Assembly: GCF_001557535.2 (NCBI RefSeq)
Contig: NZ_CP014306.1
Coordinates: forward strand, 1,364,001-1,428,000
Origin: Burkholderia sp. PAMC 26561
GTDB lineage: Bacteria > Pseudomonadota > Gammaproteobacteria > Burkholderiales > Burkholderiaceae
DNA: 64,000 nucleotides
Reading direction: 5' to 3'
How positions within the stretch are numbered: position 1 is the first letter of the stretch; every line of letters begins with the position of its first letter. The notes under the pieces are model-generated. The model saw nothing but the letters and a program-made list of their open reading frames with translations, searched no databases and was not told where the DNA came from. The translations under genes and the position numbers were made by a program. Positions 9,193-17,691 of this stretch are shown here, piece after piece.

Positions 9193-9498
9193 ATGACGTC
9201 TTACAAGGAACTTCTCGCGCAGCGCGAAAATCTCGAGCGACAGATTGAAGAAGCGAAGTCGCGGGAATACGCTGAAGTTCTCAATGAAATCAAGCAGAAA
9301 ATGACCGACTACGGGATCACGCTTGCCGAACTGGCTGGTGGTCGCGGCGGTAAGAATCTGAAAAACGCAGCACGTCCGCGCGCTGGCGTGGCGCCGAAAT
9401 ATCGTGATCCGGATAGCGGTAGCACATGGTCGGGCCGCGGTAAGCCCCCAAAGTGGATTGCCGGTCAGGAACGCGACAATTTTCTGATCCAGAAGTAA
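9193..9498 (+). CDS. H-NS family nucleoid-associated protein
   Basis: A 101-residue protein. Residues 1-45 form a predicted coiled coil for dimerisation (YKELLAQRENLERQIEEAKSRE). A linker with GGRGGK follows, then a C-terminal DNA-binding domain with PKYRDPDSGSTWSGRGKPPKWI, the standard H-NS AT-hook-like loop (R-G-K/R-P) motif. It would silence A+T-rich promoters and bridge DNA. The short linker and length fit the Burkholderiales H-NS group. It is monocistronic, with a strong terminator at 9519. Burkholderia genomes usually carry several such paralogues, so no specific symbol is given. Confidence 0.92.
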   Translation: MTSYKELLAQRENLERQIEEAKSREYAEVLNEIKQKMTDYGITLAELAGGRGGKNLKNAARPRAGVAPKYRDPDSGSTWSGRGKPPKWIAGQERDNFLIQK

Positions 9499-9512
9499 GG
9501 TCTTTTCATATT

Positions 9513-9548
9513 AAAAAAGCCGCACCTGCAAAGCAGTGCGGCTTTTTT
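9513..9548 (+). terminator. Intrinsic terminator after the H-NS gene
   Basis: GCCGCA and CTGC, separated by one bulged C (9519-9529), pair with GCAG and TGCGGC (9533-9542) around an AAA loop. T6 follows, and A6 precedes the stem. Confidence 0.9.
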
Positions 9549-9692
9549 GTTTCCGGATGATATGGGCGGCTGACTGAGAACGCGTCGCGTTTCTTTTAAA
9601 TCGATGATTCAAAAGGTTTTTATGGTCGTTTAGCGATCCCGTTTCCCGTTCGCCTTGGTAAGATTGCTCGTACAAACACTCCGAGCAATGAA

Positions 9693-10886
9693 ATGCCGCT
9701 ATCAACAGCGCGCACCGCTGAGAAGCATGAGGTCGCGCGTAAAACAACCTTTACCAGCATCGCGCTCAATTGCGTTCTGATGAGTGCGCAGATCGTTGTG
9801 GGCGTATTTGCTCATTCCCAGGCGCTTATTGCCGACGGTGTTCATTCGTTGGCCGATCTTGTGTCCGATTTTGTCGTATTGCTGGCAAACAAACGAAGTG
9901 CTGCGGCCCCGGACGATGACCATAATTACGGGCACAGCCGCTATGAAACAGTCGCTTCATTATTTCTCGGCGCATTGTTAATTGCGGTCGGCATCGGAAT
10001 GTTATGGCGTGCCGGCGAGCGCATCACGAATCTCCAAGACATTCCGCAGGTCCATGCGAGTGCACTCGTGGTTGCGGTCATCGTCCTTGTTTCGAAGGAA
10101 CTTTTATTTCGTTATATGTTGCGTGCGGCCGAACGTGTCCGATCCGCCATGCTCATTGCAAATGCATGGCATGCACGTTCGGACGCGGCGTCGTCATTAG
10201 TGGTGGGAATCGGGATTATCGGCAGCATGGCGGGCTGGCGCTTGCTCGATCCTATCGCCGCCGCAATCGTGGGATTCATGGTCGCCCGAATGGGTTGGAC
10301 CTTCGGATGGGACGCTCTGCAGGATTTGTCCGATCGTGCCCTCGACCAGGCTGAATCCGAAAAACTGCGAACCTTGTTAATGGAAACGCCAGGCGTGCGC
10401 GACGTCCATGAATTGCGCACACGAAAAATGGGTGACCTTGCTCAAGTCGATGCGCATATTCTGGTCGATCCGCTGATCTCGGTTTCCGAGGGCCATTACA
10501 TCGCTGAATCGGCGCGAGCGCGCTTGCTCACGAATACGCGCGTGGTCGACGCGTTGATTCATGTCGACCCGGAAAACGACGATATCAGCCCGCCGCCTGC
10601 GCGGTTGCCAACGCGCTCTGCGGTGAGCGATGCTGTGAGTGGGTTGCTGAGTGCGCAGGGAATGAGCTTCGATCAACTCAACCTGCATTATCTGAGCAGC
10701 GGGTTTGAAATCGATGTGCTGCTTCCCTCCGATTCAAGCGATGCTCAGATCGGGAAGCTGAGACAGATAGATTTCGATACCCTCAGGAAAGAGCTTGGCG
10801 TGCGACAGATCCGACTCGCCCGGAGTGTGCAGCCGGAGTCGTCGCCGCAAGCCCGGCCGCTCGAAGACGGCCGGGTGCTTGGCTGA
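9693..10886 (+). CDS. Cation diffusion facilitator (CDF) metal exporter
   Basis: A 397-residue inner-membrane metal/H+ antiporter. Metal-site motifs are visible in ADGVHSLADLVSDF (about 47-60) and in NAWHARSDAASS (about 152-163), matching the HxxxD/DxxxD pairs in transmembrane helices 2 and 5 of CDF proteins. Likely substrates are Zn2+, Fe2+, Mn2+ or Co2+; the sequence alone does not decide. It is about 100 residues longer than a minimal FieF (~300), with an extra cytosolic C-terminal region after the usual metallochaperone-like domain. It is convergent with the Lrp gene, 15 bp apart. Confidence 0.88.
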   Translation: MPLSTARTAEKHEVARKTTFTSIALNCVLMSAQIVVGVFAHSQALIADGVHSLADLVSDFVVLLANKRSAAAPDDDHNYGHSRYETVASLFLGALLIAVGIGMLWRAGERITNLQDIPQVHASALVVAVIVLVSKELLFRYMLRAAERVRSAMLIANAWHARSDAASSLVVGIGIIGSMAGWRLLDPIAAAIVGFMVARMGWTFGWDALQDLSDRALDQAESEKLRTLLMETPGVRDVHELRTRKMGDLAQVDAHILVDPLISVSEGHYIAESARARLLTNTRVVDALIHVDPENDDISPPPARLPTRSAVSDAVSGLLSAQGMSFDQLNLHYLSSGFEIDVLLPSDSSDAQIGKLRQIDFDTLRKELGVRQIRLARSVQPESSPQARPLEDGRVLG

Positions 10887-10901
10887 GTTACTACAGCGTG
10901 A

Positions 10902-11360
10902 TCAGAGCGGTAATTGGGTATCGAACTTGATTTCGCGAAGTACTACGCTGGTCCGAACCTGCGCTACCGCCGGGATCTTGAAAATGCGGTCATGCAGAAA
11001 TGCGTCGTACGACTTGATATCGGGCGCGACGATTTTCAGAATGTAATCGGCTTCGCCTGTGGTGCTGTAGCACTCGGTGACTTCAGGACACGTGATGATC
11101 TCGCGTTCGAATTGCTCGACGCCGCCCTCCGTATGTCGAGTGAGGTGGATATGCGCGAGCGCGCAAACATGCAGGCCGAGTTTCTCGCGATCGAGCAGCG
11201 CCGTGTAGCGCTGAATCACACCTGATTGCTCCATATCCTTGATGCGCCGCCAGCAAGGGGTGCTGGAGAGCCCCACTTGATCGGAAATTTCTTGGACCGA
11301 ACGCCGGGCATCGAGCTGCAGGAGTCGCAGGATTTTTTGTGAGAACGTATCGAGAGTCAA
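10902..11360 (-). CDS. Lrp/AsnC family transcriptional regulator (TTG start)
   Basis: A 152-residue regulator. The N-terminal helix-turn-helix (SVQEISDQVGLSSTPCWRRIKDM) is followed by the RAM ligand-binding domain ending VRTSVVLREIKFDTQLPL. Such proteins sense amino acids and regulate amino-acid metabolism or transport. I place the start at TTG 11358-11360: AAAGGAGG lies 5-6 nt upstream, and the family N-terminus (LTLDTFSQKILRLLQ) begins there. The nearest in-frame ATG is much further upstream, within the exonuclease gene. No obvious target gene adjoins it; the CDF gene is convergent. Confidence 0.88.
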   Translation of the reverse strand: MTLDTFSQKILRLLQLDARRSVQEISDQVGLSSTPCWRRIKDMEQSGVIQRYTALLDREKLGLHVCALAHIHLTRHTEGGVEQFEREIITCPEVTECYSTTGEADYILKIVAPDIKSYDAFLHDRIFKIPAVAQVRTSVVLREIKFDTQLPL

Positions 11361-11454
11361 CTGCGCCTCCTTTCGGCCGTTACCAACTCCAATAGTAGAG
11401 GTGGCAGAAAGGATGCGCAATGTCAAACGCCTGTCGTGAGCAATATTCCCTAAC

Positions 11455-12105
11455 TCATTGCCCAGACTGCGCGTTTTGTGCTTCGTCGCCGTTGCCGCCG
11501 GTCGTTTCGCCGGCGGTTTTGAGCGATGCCAGCCTGGCGCGTTGAGCGCGCAACTCGGCCAGCATGTTGCAGAAGAGCGCGCCCTGTTCGATGGCGTCGT
11601 CCAGCGCCACATGAGTATGCGGATGTTCGTCGAACCAGTGTTTGGGCAAGCGCGGCTTGATGGCCTTCCGGTAGGGGAGGTCGGTGAGCGCAAAAGCGAG
11701 TGTCTTGATATCCAGCGCCGACCACGAAAACGGGCAGCTTCCGGCGAAACGCATCATGTACCAGAACATATAGGTGAAGTCGAAACCCGCCGGGTACGCC
11801 ACGAACACGGGCTTGCCGGGCAACGCCTCGACCCACTTGACGTAAGCCTGCATTGCGGCGAGTGGTTGCTGCAGATCCGTCCGGCACGCAGCCCACGCTT
11901 CGGGCTGCGTCTTCCACCACGCGGCCTGGACTGGGTGAGGCGTAGCGCCCTCGAGCGTTTCGAGATTTGCCGAGAACGTAGCAACCAATTCCTTGTTCTC
12001 CGTATAAGCCGCCGATGCAAAACTGAGCATCGAATGAGGACCCGGAATCGGGCCGTCGGCTTCGACATCCGTGCTGACATAGATTTCAGGGATGGCGGTG
12101 CTCAT
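11455..12105 (-). CDS. DnaQ-like 3'-5' exonuclease
   Basis: A 216-residue protein of the DEDDh exonuclease superfamily. VSTDVEADG (about 10-18) carries the ExoI motif D-x-[10 protein letters not shown] (about 106-114) carries the ExoII aspartate. [11 protein letters not shown] (about 165-175) carries the ExoIII H-x4-D. It should degrade single-stranded nucleic acid ends; the DNA or RNA preference is unknown. The last ~35 residues are a low-complexity tail. Its start overlaps the stop of the upstream metallo-hydrolase by 4 nt (ATGA), which implies translational coupling. Confidence 0.85.
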   Translation of the reverse strand: MSTAIPEIYVSTDVEADGPIPGPHSMLSFASAAYTENKELVATFSANLETLEGATPHPVQAAWWKTQPEAWAACRTDLQQPLAAMQAYVKWVEALPGKPVFVAYPAGFDFTYMFWYMMRFAGSCPFSWSALDIKTLAFALTDLPYRKAIKPRLPKHWFDEHPHTHVALDDAIEQGALFCNMLAELRAQRARLASLKTAGETTGGNGDEAQNAQSGQ

Positions 12106-12746
12106 GCAGTTTTCCTGTCGCCGACGTAGGGATTGGTCCGGCGTTCGTGGCCTAGCGTTGAAGTGGGACCATGTCCCGGCACGAACGTGACGTCGTCGCC
12201 GAGAGGCCAGAGTTTTTCTTGTACGGAGCGCACGAGGTCGGCGTGGTTACCGCGCGGGAAATCGGTTCGTCCGATCGAGCCCGCGAAAAGGACATCGCCT
12301 ACCAGCGCAAGCCGGTTTTCGCGGCTGAAGAACACCACATGGCCGGGCGTATGCCCCGGGCATTGATAGACCTCCATGATTTCTTCGCCGAACTGAACAG
12401 TATCGCCTTCTTCTAGCCACCTCTCGGGCGTGAACACCTGGGCTTCGCCGAAGCCGAAGCGCTTGCTCTGCTCGGGCAATTGGTCGATCCAGAAAGCGTC
12501 TTCCTTGTGAGGGCCATGGATCACGACGCCGTAGTGATCGGCGATTGCCTTGGCGCCGCCACAATGATCGAGGTGACCGTGGGTAAGCAGCACTTTATCA
12601 ATGGTTACGTCGAGTTCGGCGACCGCTTCAATGATCCGGTCGACATCCCCGCCCGGATCTACGATTGCTGCGCGCCCGGTTGCCTCGCACACAACGATGG
12701 AGCAGTTCTGCTGAAAGGGTGTCACAGGAATCAGGGTGACCTTCAT
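12102..12746 (-). CDS. Metallo-beta-lactamase-fold hydrolase (GloB2/YcbL-like)
   Basis: A 214-residue protein starting [15 protein letters not shown]. It contains [10 protein letters not shown] (HxHxDH), [22 protein letters not shown] and a late [11 protein letters not shown], the full set of metal ligands for glyoxalase-II-like enzymes of the short YcbL/GloB2 group. The likely reaction is hydrolysis of S-lactoylglutathione or a similar thioester. The frame extends upstream to 13055, but ATG 12746 marks the conserved N-terminus. It forms a two-gene unit with the exonuclease and is divergent from rlpA. Confidence 0.88.
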   Translation of the reverse strand: MKVTLIPVTPFQQNCSIVVCEATGRAAIVDPGGDVDRIIEAVAELDVTIDKVLLTHGHLDHCGGAKAIADHYGVVIHGPHKEDAFWIDQLPEQSKRFGFGEAQVFTPERWLEEGDTVQFGEEIMEVYQCPGHTPGHVVFFSRENRLALVGDVLFAGSIGRTDFPRGNHADLVRSVQEKLWPLGDDVTFVPGHGPTSTLGHERRTNPYVGDRKTA

Positions 12747-12932
12747 GGATAGCAACCAGCATGTAAAACGTTCATTGTAGCGGGCGTAAACAATGGCTGC
12801 GGCTGCGCATGCAGCGTTGGCCGATCGATCTAACGCGTGCGCAACAATTAGGAAAAATCCGCAATTTTTACGCTCCCAGAGAGAATGAGTAACAAATTGT
12901 GCTTGAATGGAGGGTCGGCTGGAGCTTTTGGG

Positions 12933-12938
12933 TATAAT
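12933..12938 (+). promoter_or_regulatory. Consensus -10 element ahead of the structured region
   Basis: A perfect TATAAT lies at 12933-12938. No clear TTGACA is found 17 bp upstream; TTGAAT at 12903-12908 is too far. It could start a transcript near 12945 that runs through the structured region towards rlpA. Confidence 0.45.
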
Positions 12939-13087
12939 CGGTCCACTTGTGCATGGTTTGAGCATGCCATCAATGGGCAGGCCGGGAGCGCCATCAGCGC
13001 TTTCTACAATTGCCATCAAGTACGCAGTTCGAAGCAAATCGCTTTGAAATCGCAATCAAGCATCGATTCCGATCGATGTGCACGTCT

Positions 13088-13388
13088 TGTCCAGCCGGGT
13101 GCGAAGCACCCGCTCACGGCCTTAGCTGCCGTAACGCTGGATGGGGCCTACGCCGCCGTTCCTGTGCTGTTTATCGCGCAAGAACGTGTTTGCCACGTTC
13201 GATGGCGGCATGTGGGGTCTGGTCAGGCTGCCGGGGACAGGTTGCGCCAGACGTGAAAACTAACCGGGCTTGTGCGGCGAGGTACGCCGTTCCCGTGGAC
13301 ACGCGCGTCGGTCGAATTCTCGAGCGACGTCTGCTGTCGCGCGGAAAGCCTTGAGTTGTCTAATACCGTCTGAGAAATAGCAGACGGA
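13088..13388 (+). ncRNA. Candidate structured RNA or leader upstream of rlpA (unassigned)
   Basis: In the 673-bp gap 12747-13419, at least six helices can be drawn by eye. TCCAGC (13090-13095) pairs with GCTGGA (13136-13141) and encloses hairpins 13097-13111 and 13116-13132, making a three-way junction. Further helices are GAACGTG/CACGTTC (13182-13200), GTCTGG/CCAGAC (13217-13252), CGGCG/CGCCG (13275-13289), CGTCG...CGACG with an inner TCGA/TCGA (13306-13329) and CCGTCTG/CAGACGG (13366-13387). There is no credible ORF. It lacks the RNase P GAGGAAAGTCC signature and any tmRNA tag or T-arm. The strand is inferred from the -10 box and from rlpA. Confidence 0.4.
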
Positions 13389-13419
13389 ACAGGCGGCTCG
13401 AACCGTTGATTACACGTCT

Positions 13420-14049
13420 ATGAATGTACGACTCACTCGGCATTTCGGGAGTCTTTTTGTCGCAGCAATCCTCACGGGTTGCGCAATGCCACCGAGCGGT
13501 GGCGATCAGGCCGGCATCCAGAACACCGGAACGCAGGTCACGAAGAACGCTGCAGCACCGAAGTCCAGTTCCCCTCACGCCGCAACACCGCTGGCTTACG
13601 ATTCCCGGCTGAACTCGATTCCATCGTCGATCGATAAATCCGCCGACGCCTCGTCGCTCGCCAATGCAGAGCCGATCACCGCCGGTCCGAATGTCGGCGA
13701 CTTCGAGCAGCAGGGCCGCGCATCCTGGTATGGCCGTGGTTTTCATGGCCGCAAGACTGCCAGCGGCGAGCGTTACGACATGCACGCCATGACCGCGGCG
13801 CACCGCACGTTGCCACTGGCTTCGTGGGTTCGCGTGACCAACCAAAGCAATAACAAGTCGGTGGTCGTCAAGATCAACGATCGCGGCCCGTACGTCGGAA
13901 ACCGTGTAATCGATCTGTCCTATGCGGCGGCCGCTGCGCTGGGTATGCGTGGCGCAGGCATTGGAAAAGTGAAGATCGAAGGGCTGACGCAGCAAGAAGC
14001 GCGACTGGCGCGGGAGCAATCGCTCGCGTCGCTCTCTTCGACTGACTGA
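13420..14049 (+). CDS. rlpA: RlpA-like septal-ring lytic transglycosylase lipoprotein
   Basis: A 209-residue lipoprotein. A signal peptide ends in the lipobox LTGC (Cys at about residue 23), followed by a Ser/Ala-rich linker. The double-psi beta-barrel domain spans about residues 100-190: GRASWYGRGFHGRKTASGERYD, then VVKINDRGPYVGNRVIDLSYAAA. The catalytic Glu of GERYD and Asp of NDRGP are present. RlpA cleaves peptidoglycan strands lacking stem peptides. The C-terminal SPOR domain found in Pseudomonas RlpA is absent, so septal targeting would need another route. It is preceded by the structured intergenic region and followed by a terminator. Confidence 0.88.
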   Translation: MNVRLTRHFGSLFVAAILTGCAMPPSGGDQAGIQNTGTQVTKNAAAPKSSSPHAATPLAYDSRLNSIPSSIDKSADASSLANAEPITAGPNVGDFEQQGRASWYGRGFHGRKTASGERYDMHAMTAAHRTLPLASWVRVTNQSNNKSVVVKINDRGPYVGNRVIDLSYAAAAALGMRGAGIGKVKIEGLTQQEARLAREQSLASLSSTD

Positions 14050-14080
14050 TCGGCTTGATTTGCCGAGCATCACAAACAAG

Positions 14081-14108
14081 CGGGCCGTTATTGCAACGGC
14101 CCGTTTCC
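14081..14108. terminator. Intrinsic terminator between rlpA and rsmI
   Basis: CGGGCCGTT (14081-14089) pairs with AACGGCCCG (14095-14103) around ATTGC, followed by TTT. It lies between the two convergent stop codons and may act on both strands. Confidence 0.75.
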
Positions 14109-15019
14109 TATTCGACGGACGATTCCTCCGCGTCCTGATCACCGCTGCGCGCTTTGTCCATCGCAAGCGCGCGCGTGTACAACGCGTTGCGCGATGCACC
14201 CGTCAACGTGGCCGCGAGCCGCGCCGCACTGCTGACCGATAATTCTTGCAGCAAGGTCTCGAGCAACGCGTCGTGCGCGTCATCGGCGGCTTCCTGCTGC
14301 GGCGCCCCTTCCACCACCAGTACAAATTCACCGCGTTGCCGGTTGGCATCGGCGGCTAACCACGTTGGCCCTTCGGCCAGGGTGCATTGGTGAATGCTCT
14401 CATGTAACTTGGTCAGCTCACGGGCAATCAGCAGTTTCCGATCGCCGCCGAACGCGCGTTCAAGCGCCTGCACCGTCTCCACTATCCGATGCGGTGCTTC
14501 GTAGAACACGAGCGCGGGTACGTGCGTGAGCAACGAGTGCAATTGCGTGTCGCGCTGTTTGGTCTTGGTCGCAAGAAAGCCGATGAACGAGAAGGTGTGA
14601 ACCCACGCGCCCGCCACGCTCAACGCGGTCGTGAGCGCGCTTGCGCCTGGCAACGGGATGACGGGAAAGCCGGCTTCGCGCACGGCATCGACGAGTTTTG
14701 CGCCTGGGTCCGAAATGCCGGGCGTGCCGGCATCGGAGACACATGCAATACGTTCGCCATTACGCAGATGCGCGATCACGTGCTCGGCGGCGCTGCGCTC
14801 GTTGTGCTCGTGTACCGCTATGGTCGGCTTCGAAATGCCATAGCGCGAGAGCAGTTGCGACGTGTTGCGCGTGTCCTCGGCGGCCACCCGGTCGGCCAGG
14901 CCGAGCACGTGCAACGCGCGCACCGTGATGTCCGCGACATTGCCAATAGGCGTCGCGACGATGTAGAGCGCGCCAGCCGGAAACTGCTGGCCCTGGGCAA
15001 GTTCGGAGAGTGGAGTCAT
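14108..15019 (-). CDS. rsmI: 16S rRNA 2'-O-ribose C1402 methyltransferase
   Basis: A 303-residue SAM-dependent methyltransferase of the tetrapyrrole-methylase fold. The N-terminus has [19 protein letters not shown] (about 18-36), the RsmI hallmark, then [15 protein letters not shown] and [13 protein letters not shown]. It methylates the ribose of C1402 in 16S rRNA together with RsmH. I start at ATG 15019 ([10 protein letters not shown]); ATG 15034 is an alternative five codons earlier. It is divergent from yraN with a 66-bp gap, the same neighbourhood as E. coli rsmI (yraL)-lpoA-yraN-diaA-dolP, but with lpoA missing. Confidence 0.95.
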   Translation of the reverse strand: MTPLSELAQGQQFPAGALYIVATPIGNVADITVRALHVLGLADRVAAEDTRNTSQLLSRYGISKPTIAVHEHNERSAAEHVIAHLRNGERIACVSDAGTPGISDPGAKLVDAVREAGFPVIPLPGASALTTALSVAGAWVHTFSFIGFLATKTKQRDTQLHSLLTHVPALVFYEAPHRIVETVQALERAFGGDRKLLIARELTKLHESIHQCTLAEGPTWLAADANRQRGEFVLVVEGAPQQEAADDAHDALLETLLQELSVSSAARLAATLTGASRNALYTRALAMDKARSGDQDAEESSVE

Positions 15020-15085
15020 GAGGGCGGGCGGCATGCGAAGAACGCATTGTGCCACGCGATCCGATACAACTTTTTGGGGAACGGG

Positions 15086-15442
15086 GTGTCGAAAACGATT
15101 GGAAGCGCGTTCGAGGAGCGCGCGCTGGAGTATTTGCAGCGTCATCGGCTGCGCTTTGTCACTCGCAACTTCGTGTGCCGCGGCGGCGAGATCGATCTTG
15201 TGATGCGTGAGATCGGCAGCGCGCGCACGTTGGTGTTCGTAGAGGTGCGGGCGCGGCGCAGCCGGCAGTTTGCCGCTGCGGCGGCAAGCATCGGCGCACA
15301 CAAGCAGAGGCGACTGGTTCTCGCGGCGCAGCATTATTTGATGACCTGGCGCGGCGCGTTGCCCGCGTGCCGATTTGACGTGATCGCGTTCGACGCGGGC
15401 CGTATCGTCTGGCTGCGCGATGCTTTTCGTGCGGATAACTAG
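15086..15442 (+). CDS. yraN: YraN family (UPF0102) nuclease-like protein
   Basis: A 118-residue protein with the UPF0102 pattern [37 protein letters not shown], then LVFVEVRAR. The E...D...E-x-R/K constellation is that of a Holliday-junction-resolvase-like nuclease fold; its role in the cell is not settled. I use GTG 15086 because family homology starts there and no nearby ATG is in frame. The open frame extends far upstream antisense to rsmI, which I treat as a shadow. Confidence 0.85.
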   Translation: MSKTIGSAFEERALEYLQRHRLRFVTRNFVCRGGEIDLVMREIGSARTLVFVEVRARRSRQFAAAAASIGAHKQRRLVLAAQHYLMTWRGALPACRFDVIAFDAGRIVWLRDAFRADN

Positions 15443-15589
15443 CGCAAGCCGTGTGTATCTTGAGTATGGGGGACAACGAGTGCGGTAAACTGCGCGGAGC
15501 CCGAAGTGCCAGGACGCCGGGCTCGCAAACCTCCGACGTAACCCATCACTGAATCACCGCGCCTGGTCGCGGCCGTTAACCGAGAGTCG

Positions 15590-16177
15590 ATGTCCGTCGA
15601 ACGAATCCAGCAGCATTTCCGCGAAAGCGCGGCCGTCCAACGCGAAGCAACTGATGCGCTTGCGTTTCCCATTGCCGCCGCCATCGACGTGTTGTTCGGC
15701 GCGCTTGCCAACGGTTCGCGCATTCTCGCGTGCGGCAACGGCGGATCGGCAGCCAATGCACAGCGGCTCGTCGCCACGCTCGTTGGACAGTTCGAGCGTG
15801 AGCGTCCTGGCTTGCCTGCCATTTCGCTCGATGCAAATGCGCTGATGCTCACGGCCATCGGGAACAGTTCTGCATTCGAAGAGATCTACTCGAAGCAGGT
15901 CCGGGCGCTCGGCCAGGCAGGCGACGTACTCGTCGTCATCTCGACGTCGGGCAACTCGGTCAACTTGCTGGCCGCGATCCAGGAAGCACATGAGCGCGAG
16001 ATGTTCGTCATTGCGCTCACGGGCAGCGGCGGCGGGGTGATCAGTGAAGTGCTCGCCGACACCGATATCCAAATCTGCGTGCCGTCCGAGCGGGCGGCGC
16101 GAATCCAGGAAGTCCATCTGTTAACCATTCATTGCCTGTGCGATGGCATCGACGCGATGCTGCTCGGCGAAGAATGA
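15590..16177 (+). CDS. diaA: SIS-domain protein, DnaA initiator-associating protein DiaA-like
   Basis: A 195-residue single SIS-domain protein (MSVERIQQHFRESAAV; ILACGNGGSAANAQRLVATLVGQF; DVLVVISTSGNSVNLLAAI). It is a relative of phosphoheptose isomerase GmhA. The position between yraN and a BON lipoprotein matches E. coli diaA, whose product binds DnaA and promotes initiation at oriC. GmhA-type isomerase activity cannot be excluded from sequence alone. It forms a unit with dolP (19 bp later) and the cytochrome gene. Confidence 0.82.
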   Translation: MSVERIQQHFRESAAVQREATDALAFPIAAAIDVLFGALANGSRILACGNGGSAANAQRLVATLVGQFERERPGLPAISLDANALMLTAIGNSSAFEEIYSKQVRALGQAGDVLVVISTSGNSVNLLAAIQEAHEREMFVIALTGSGGGVISEVLADTDIQICVPSERAARIQEVHLLTIHCLCDGIDAMLLGEE

Positions 16178-16196
16178 TCTCAAGGGGAACGAGTTG

Positions 16197-17003
16197 ATGA
16201 ACACGACACGCGTCAAATCGACGCTTGCCAAGGCCACGTTGCTGGCTGGACTGTTATCGGGCGTCGCGCTGAGCATGCAGGGCTGCGCGCTTCTGGCAAT
16301 TGGCGCAATGGGTGGCGCCGTGGGCGGCGGCACGCTGGTCGCCACCGACCGGCGTACACTCGGCGCGCAAACCGAGGATCGGGAGATCCAGGTGAAGGCG
16401 AAGAGCCGCATTGGTGAGAGTCTGCCCGATCAGGCACACGTCAGCGTGACTGTGTTCAACCGGCGCGTGCTGCTTACCGGCGAAGTGCCGACCGACCAGG
16501 CGAAGCAGAAGGCCGAAGAGGTCGTGCGCGGCATCAACAATGTGAACAGCATCGTGAACGAGCTTGCCATTCAGGGCGCGAGTTCGTTGTCATCGCGTAC
16601 TAACGACGCTTATCTGGAAAGTCGCGTGAAGGGCGCGTTGGTCGGCGAGAAGGATCTGCGCGCGAATTTCTACAAGGTCGTGTGCGAGCGCGGCACGGTG
16701 TACCTGATGGGTCTCGTCACGCGTGACGAAGGCGCGGCTGGCGCGAGTGTCGCCGCGCAAACGCCTGGCGTGGAGCAGGTTGTAAAGGTGTTCCAGTACA
16801 TCAAGCCTGAGGATGCGCAGGCATTGTCGGCGGCGGCTGCATCGGGTGCGAGTGCGCCGGCGGTGACGCCTATCGACGATAACCCGACGGTCGGCGCCGT
16901 GCCGGATTCATCGGTGAGCTCGAAGCCGCTCGACGGAACATCACCCGCGCCGGTCAAGAACTCGGATGTGCATCCGGGCAGCCCGGCGCCGGCGGCAAAA
17001 TGA
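16197..17003 (+). CDS. dolP: BON-domain outer-membrane lipoprotein (DolP/YraP-like)
   Basis: A 268-residue lipoprotein. The signal peptide ends at SMQGCALLAIG, with the lipid-modified Cys at about residue 30. Two BON domains follow at about residues 60-125 (VSVTVFNRRVLLTGEVPTD) and 135-200 (YKVVCERGTVYLMGLVTRDE). DolP supports outer-membrane integrity and associates with the BAM complex and anionic phospholipids. The last ~65 residues are Ala/Pro/Ser-rich and absent from E. coli DolP (191 residues). It sits immediately after diaA, and its stop overlaps the cytochrome start (ATGA). Confidence 0.88.
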   Translation: MNTTRVKSTLAKATLLAGLLSGVALSMQGCALLAIGAMGGAVGGGTLVATDRRTLGAQTEDREIQVKAKSRIGESLPDQAHVSVTVFNRRVLLTGEVPTDQAKQKAEEVVRGINNVNSIVNELAIQGASSLSSRTNDAYLESRVKGALVGEKDLRANFYKVVCERGTVYLMGLVTRDEGAAGASVAAQTPGVEQVVKVFQYIKPEDAQALSAAAASGASAPAVTPIDDNPTVGAVPDSSVSSKPLDGTSPAPVKNSDVHPGSPAPAAK

Positions 17004-17362
17004 AGCGGTGGTTTTTGAGTGGCGTAGTCGTTGCGGTGGGTTTGGTTGCGGCGGGGCAAGGCGCGGTCGCGGCTGACGCGCCGGCGGCCGCTGTTTCCCC
17101 CGCCGATGCCATGAACATTGCGCGCAAGAACGCCTGCATGGGATGTCATGCAGTGGACCGCAAGCTCGTGGGGCCATCGTTTCAGCAGATCGCCGAGAAG
17201 TACAAGGGCGACGCGAAAGCGCCGGCGCGGCTCGAGGCAAAGGTGAGGGATGGCGGCAGCGGCGTGTGGGGCATGTTGCCAATGCCCTCGCATCGGTCAA
17301 TGGATTCGGGCGATATCAGGACGGTCGTTGCGTGGATTCTGGCTGGATCGCCATCGAAGTGA
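17000..17362 (+). CDS. Periplasmic class I cytochrome c
   Basis: A 120-residue protein with a signal peptide (about 1-24, cleavage after AVAA). It has one haem-binding motif CMGCH (about 47-51) and a likely axial Met in GMLPMPSH. Size and layout match small c551/c552-type electron carriers. It would shuttle electrons to a terminal oxidase or peroxidase in the periplasm. It is translationally coupled to dolP by a 4-nt overlap, an association whose meaning is not evident from the sequence. Confidence 0.9.
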   Translation: MKRWFLSGVVVAVGLVAAGQGAVAADAPAAAVSPADAMNIARKNACMGCHAVDRKLVGPSFQQIAEKYKGDAKAPARLEAKVRDGGSGVWGMLPMPSHRSMDSGDIRTVVAWILAGSPSK

Positions 17363-17431
17363 TGGGGTGGTTCGCACGCACCTGACGCTTGTCAGGCAGT
17401 CATTAGGCTGTGCTAGAATCGATTTCAAGAT

Positions 17432-17507
<76 letters not shown>

Positions 17508-17515
17508 CGCTTCAA

Positions 17516-17549
17516 CGACAAAACCGGCTTCGGCCGGTTTTGTCGTTTC
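17516..17549 (+). terminator. Intrinsic terminator after tRNA-Ala
   Basis: CGACAAAACCGGC (17516-17528) pairs perfectly with GCCGGTTTTGTCG (17533-17545) around a TTCG tetraloop, then TTT. Confidence 0.92.
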
Positions 17550-17691
17550 CGGGCCGAGAGTTATCGCACGTTTTCAGGCTGCAACTTCTGTCTGCACGCT
17601 TCTTGACACAACGCAGCGAATCTTTGCTTGACGTCGAGCTTTCGCGCAGTGTTATGTTTCTATCCATGGGGAAACAGGCTTAGGAGCGGAA

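Noticed and set aside
13010..13354. 114-codon open frame upstream of rlpA
   Set aside because: Cys/Arg-rich with no family resemblance, and it overlaps the strongly structured region.
12940..13400. Structured region considered as RNase P RNA, tmRNA or SRP RNA
   Set aside because: It lacks the GAGGAAAGTCC block of RNase P, a tag frame and T-arm of tmRNA, and the GGTCAGGTCCGGAAGG apical loop of SRP RNA.
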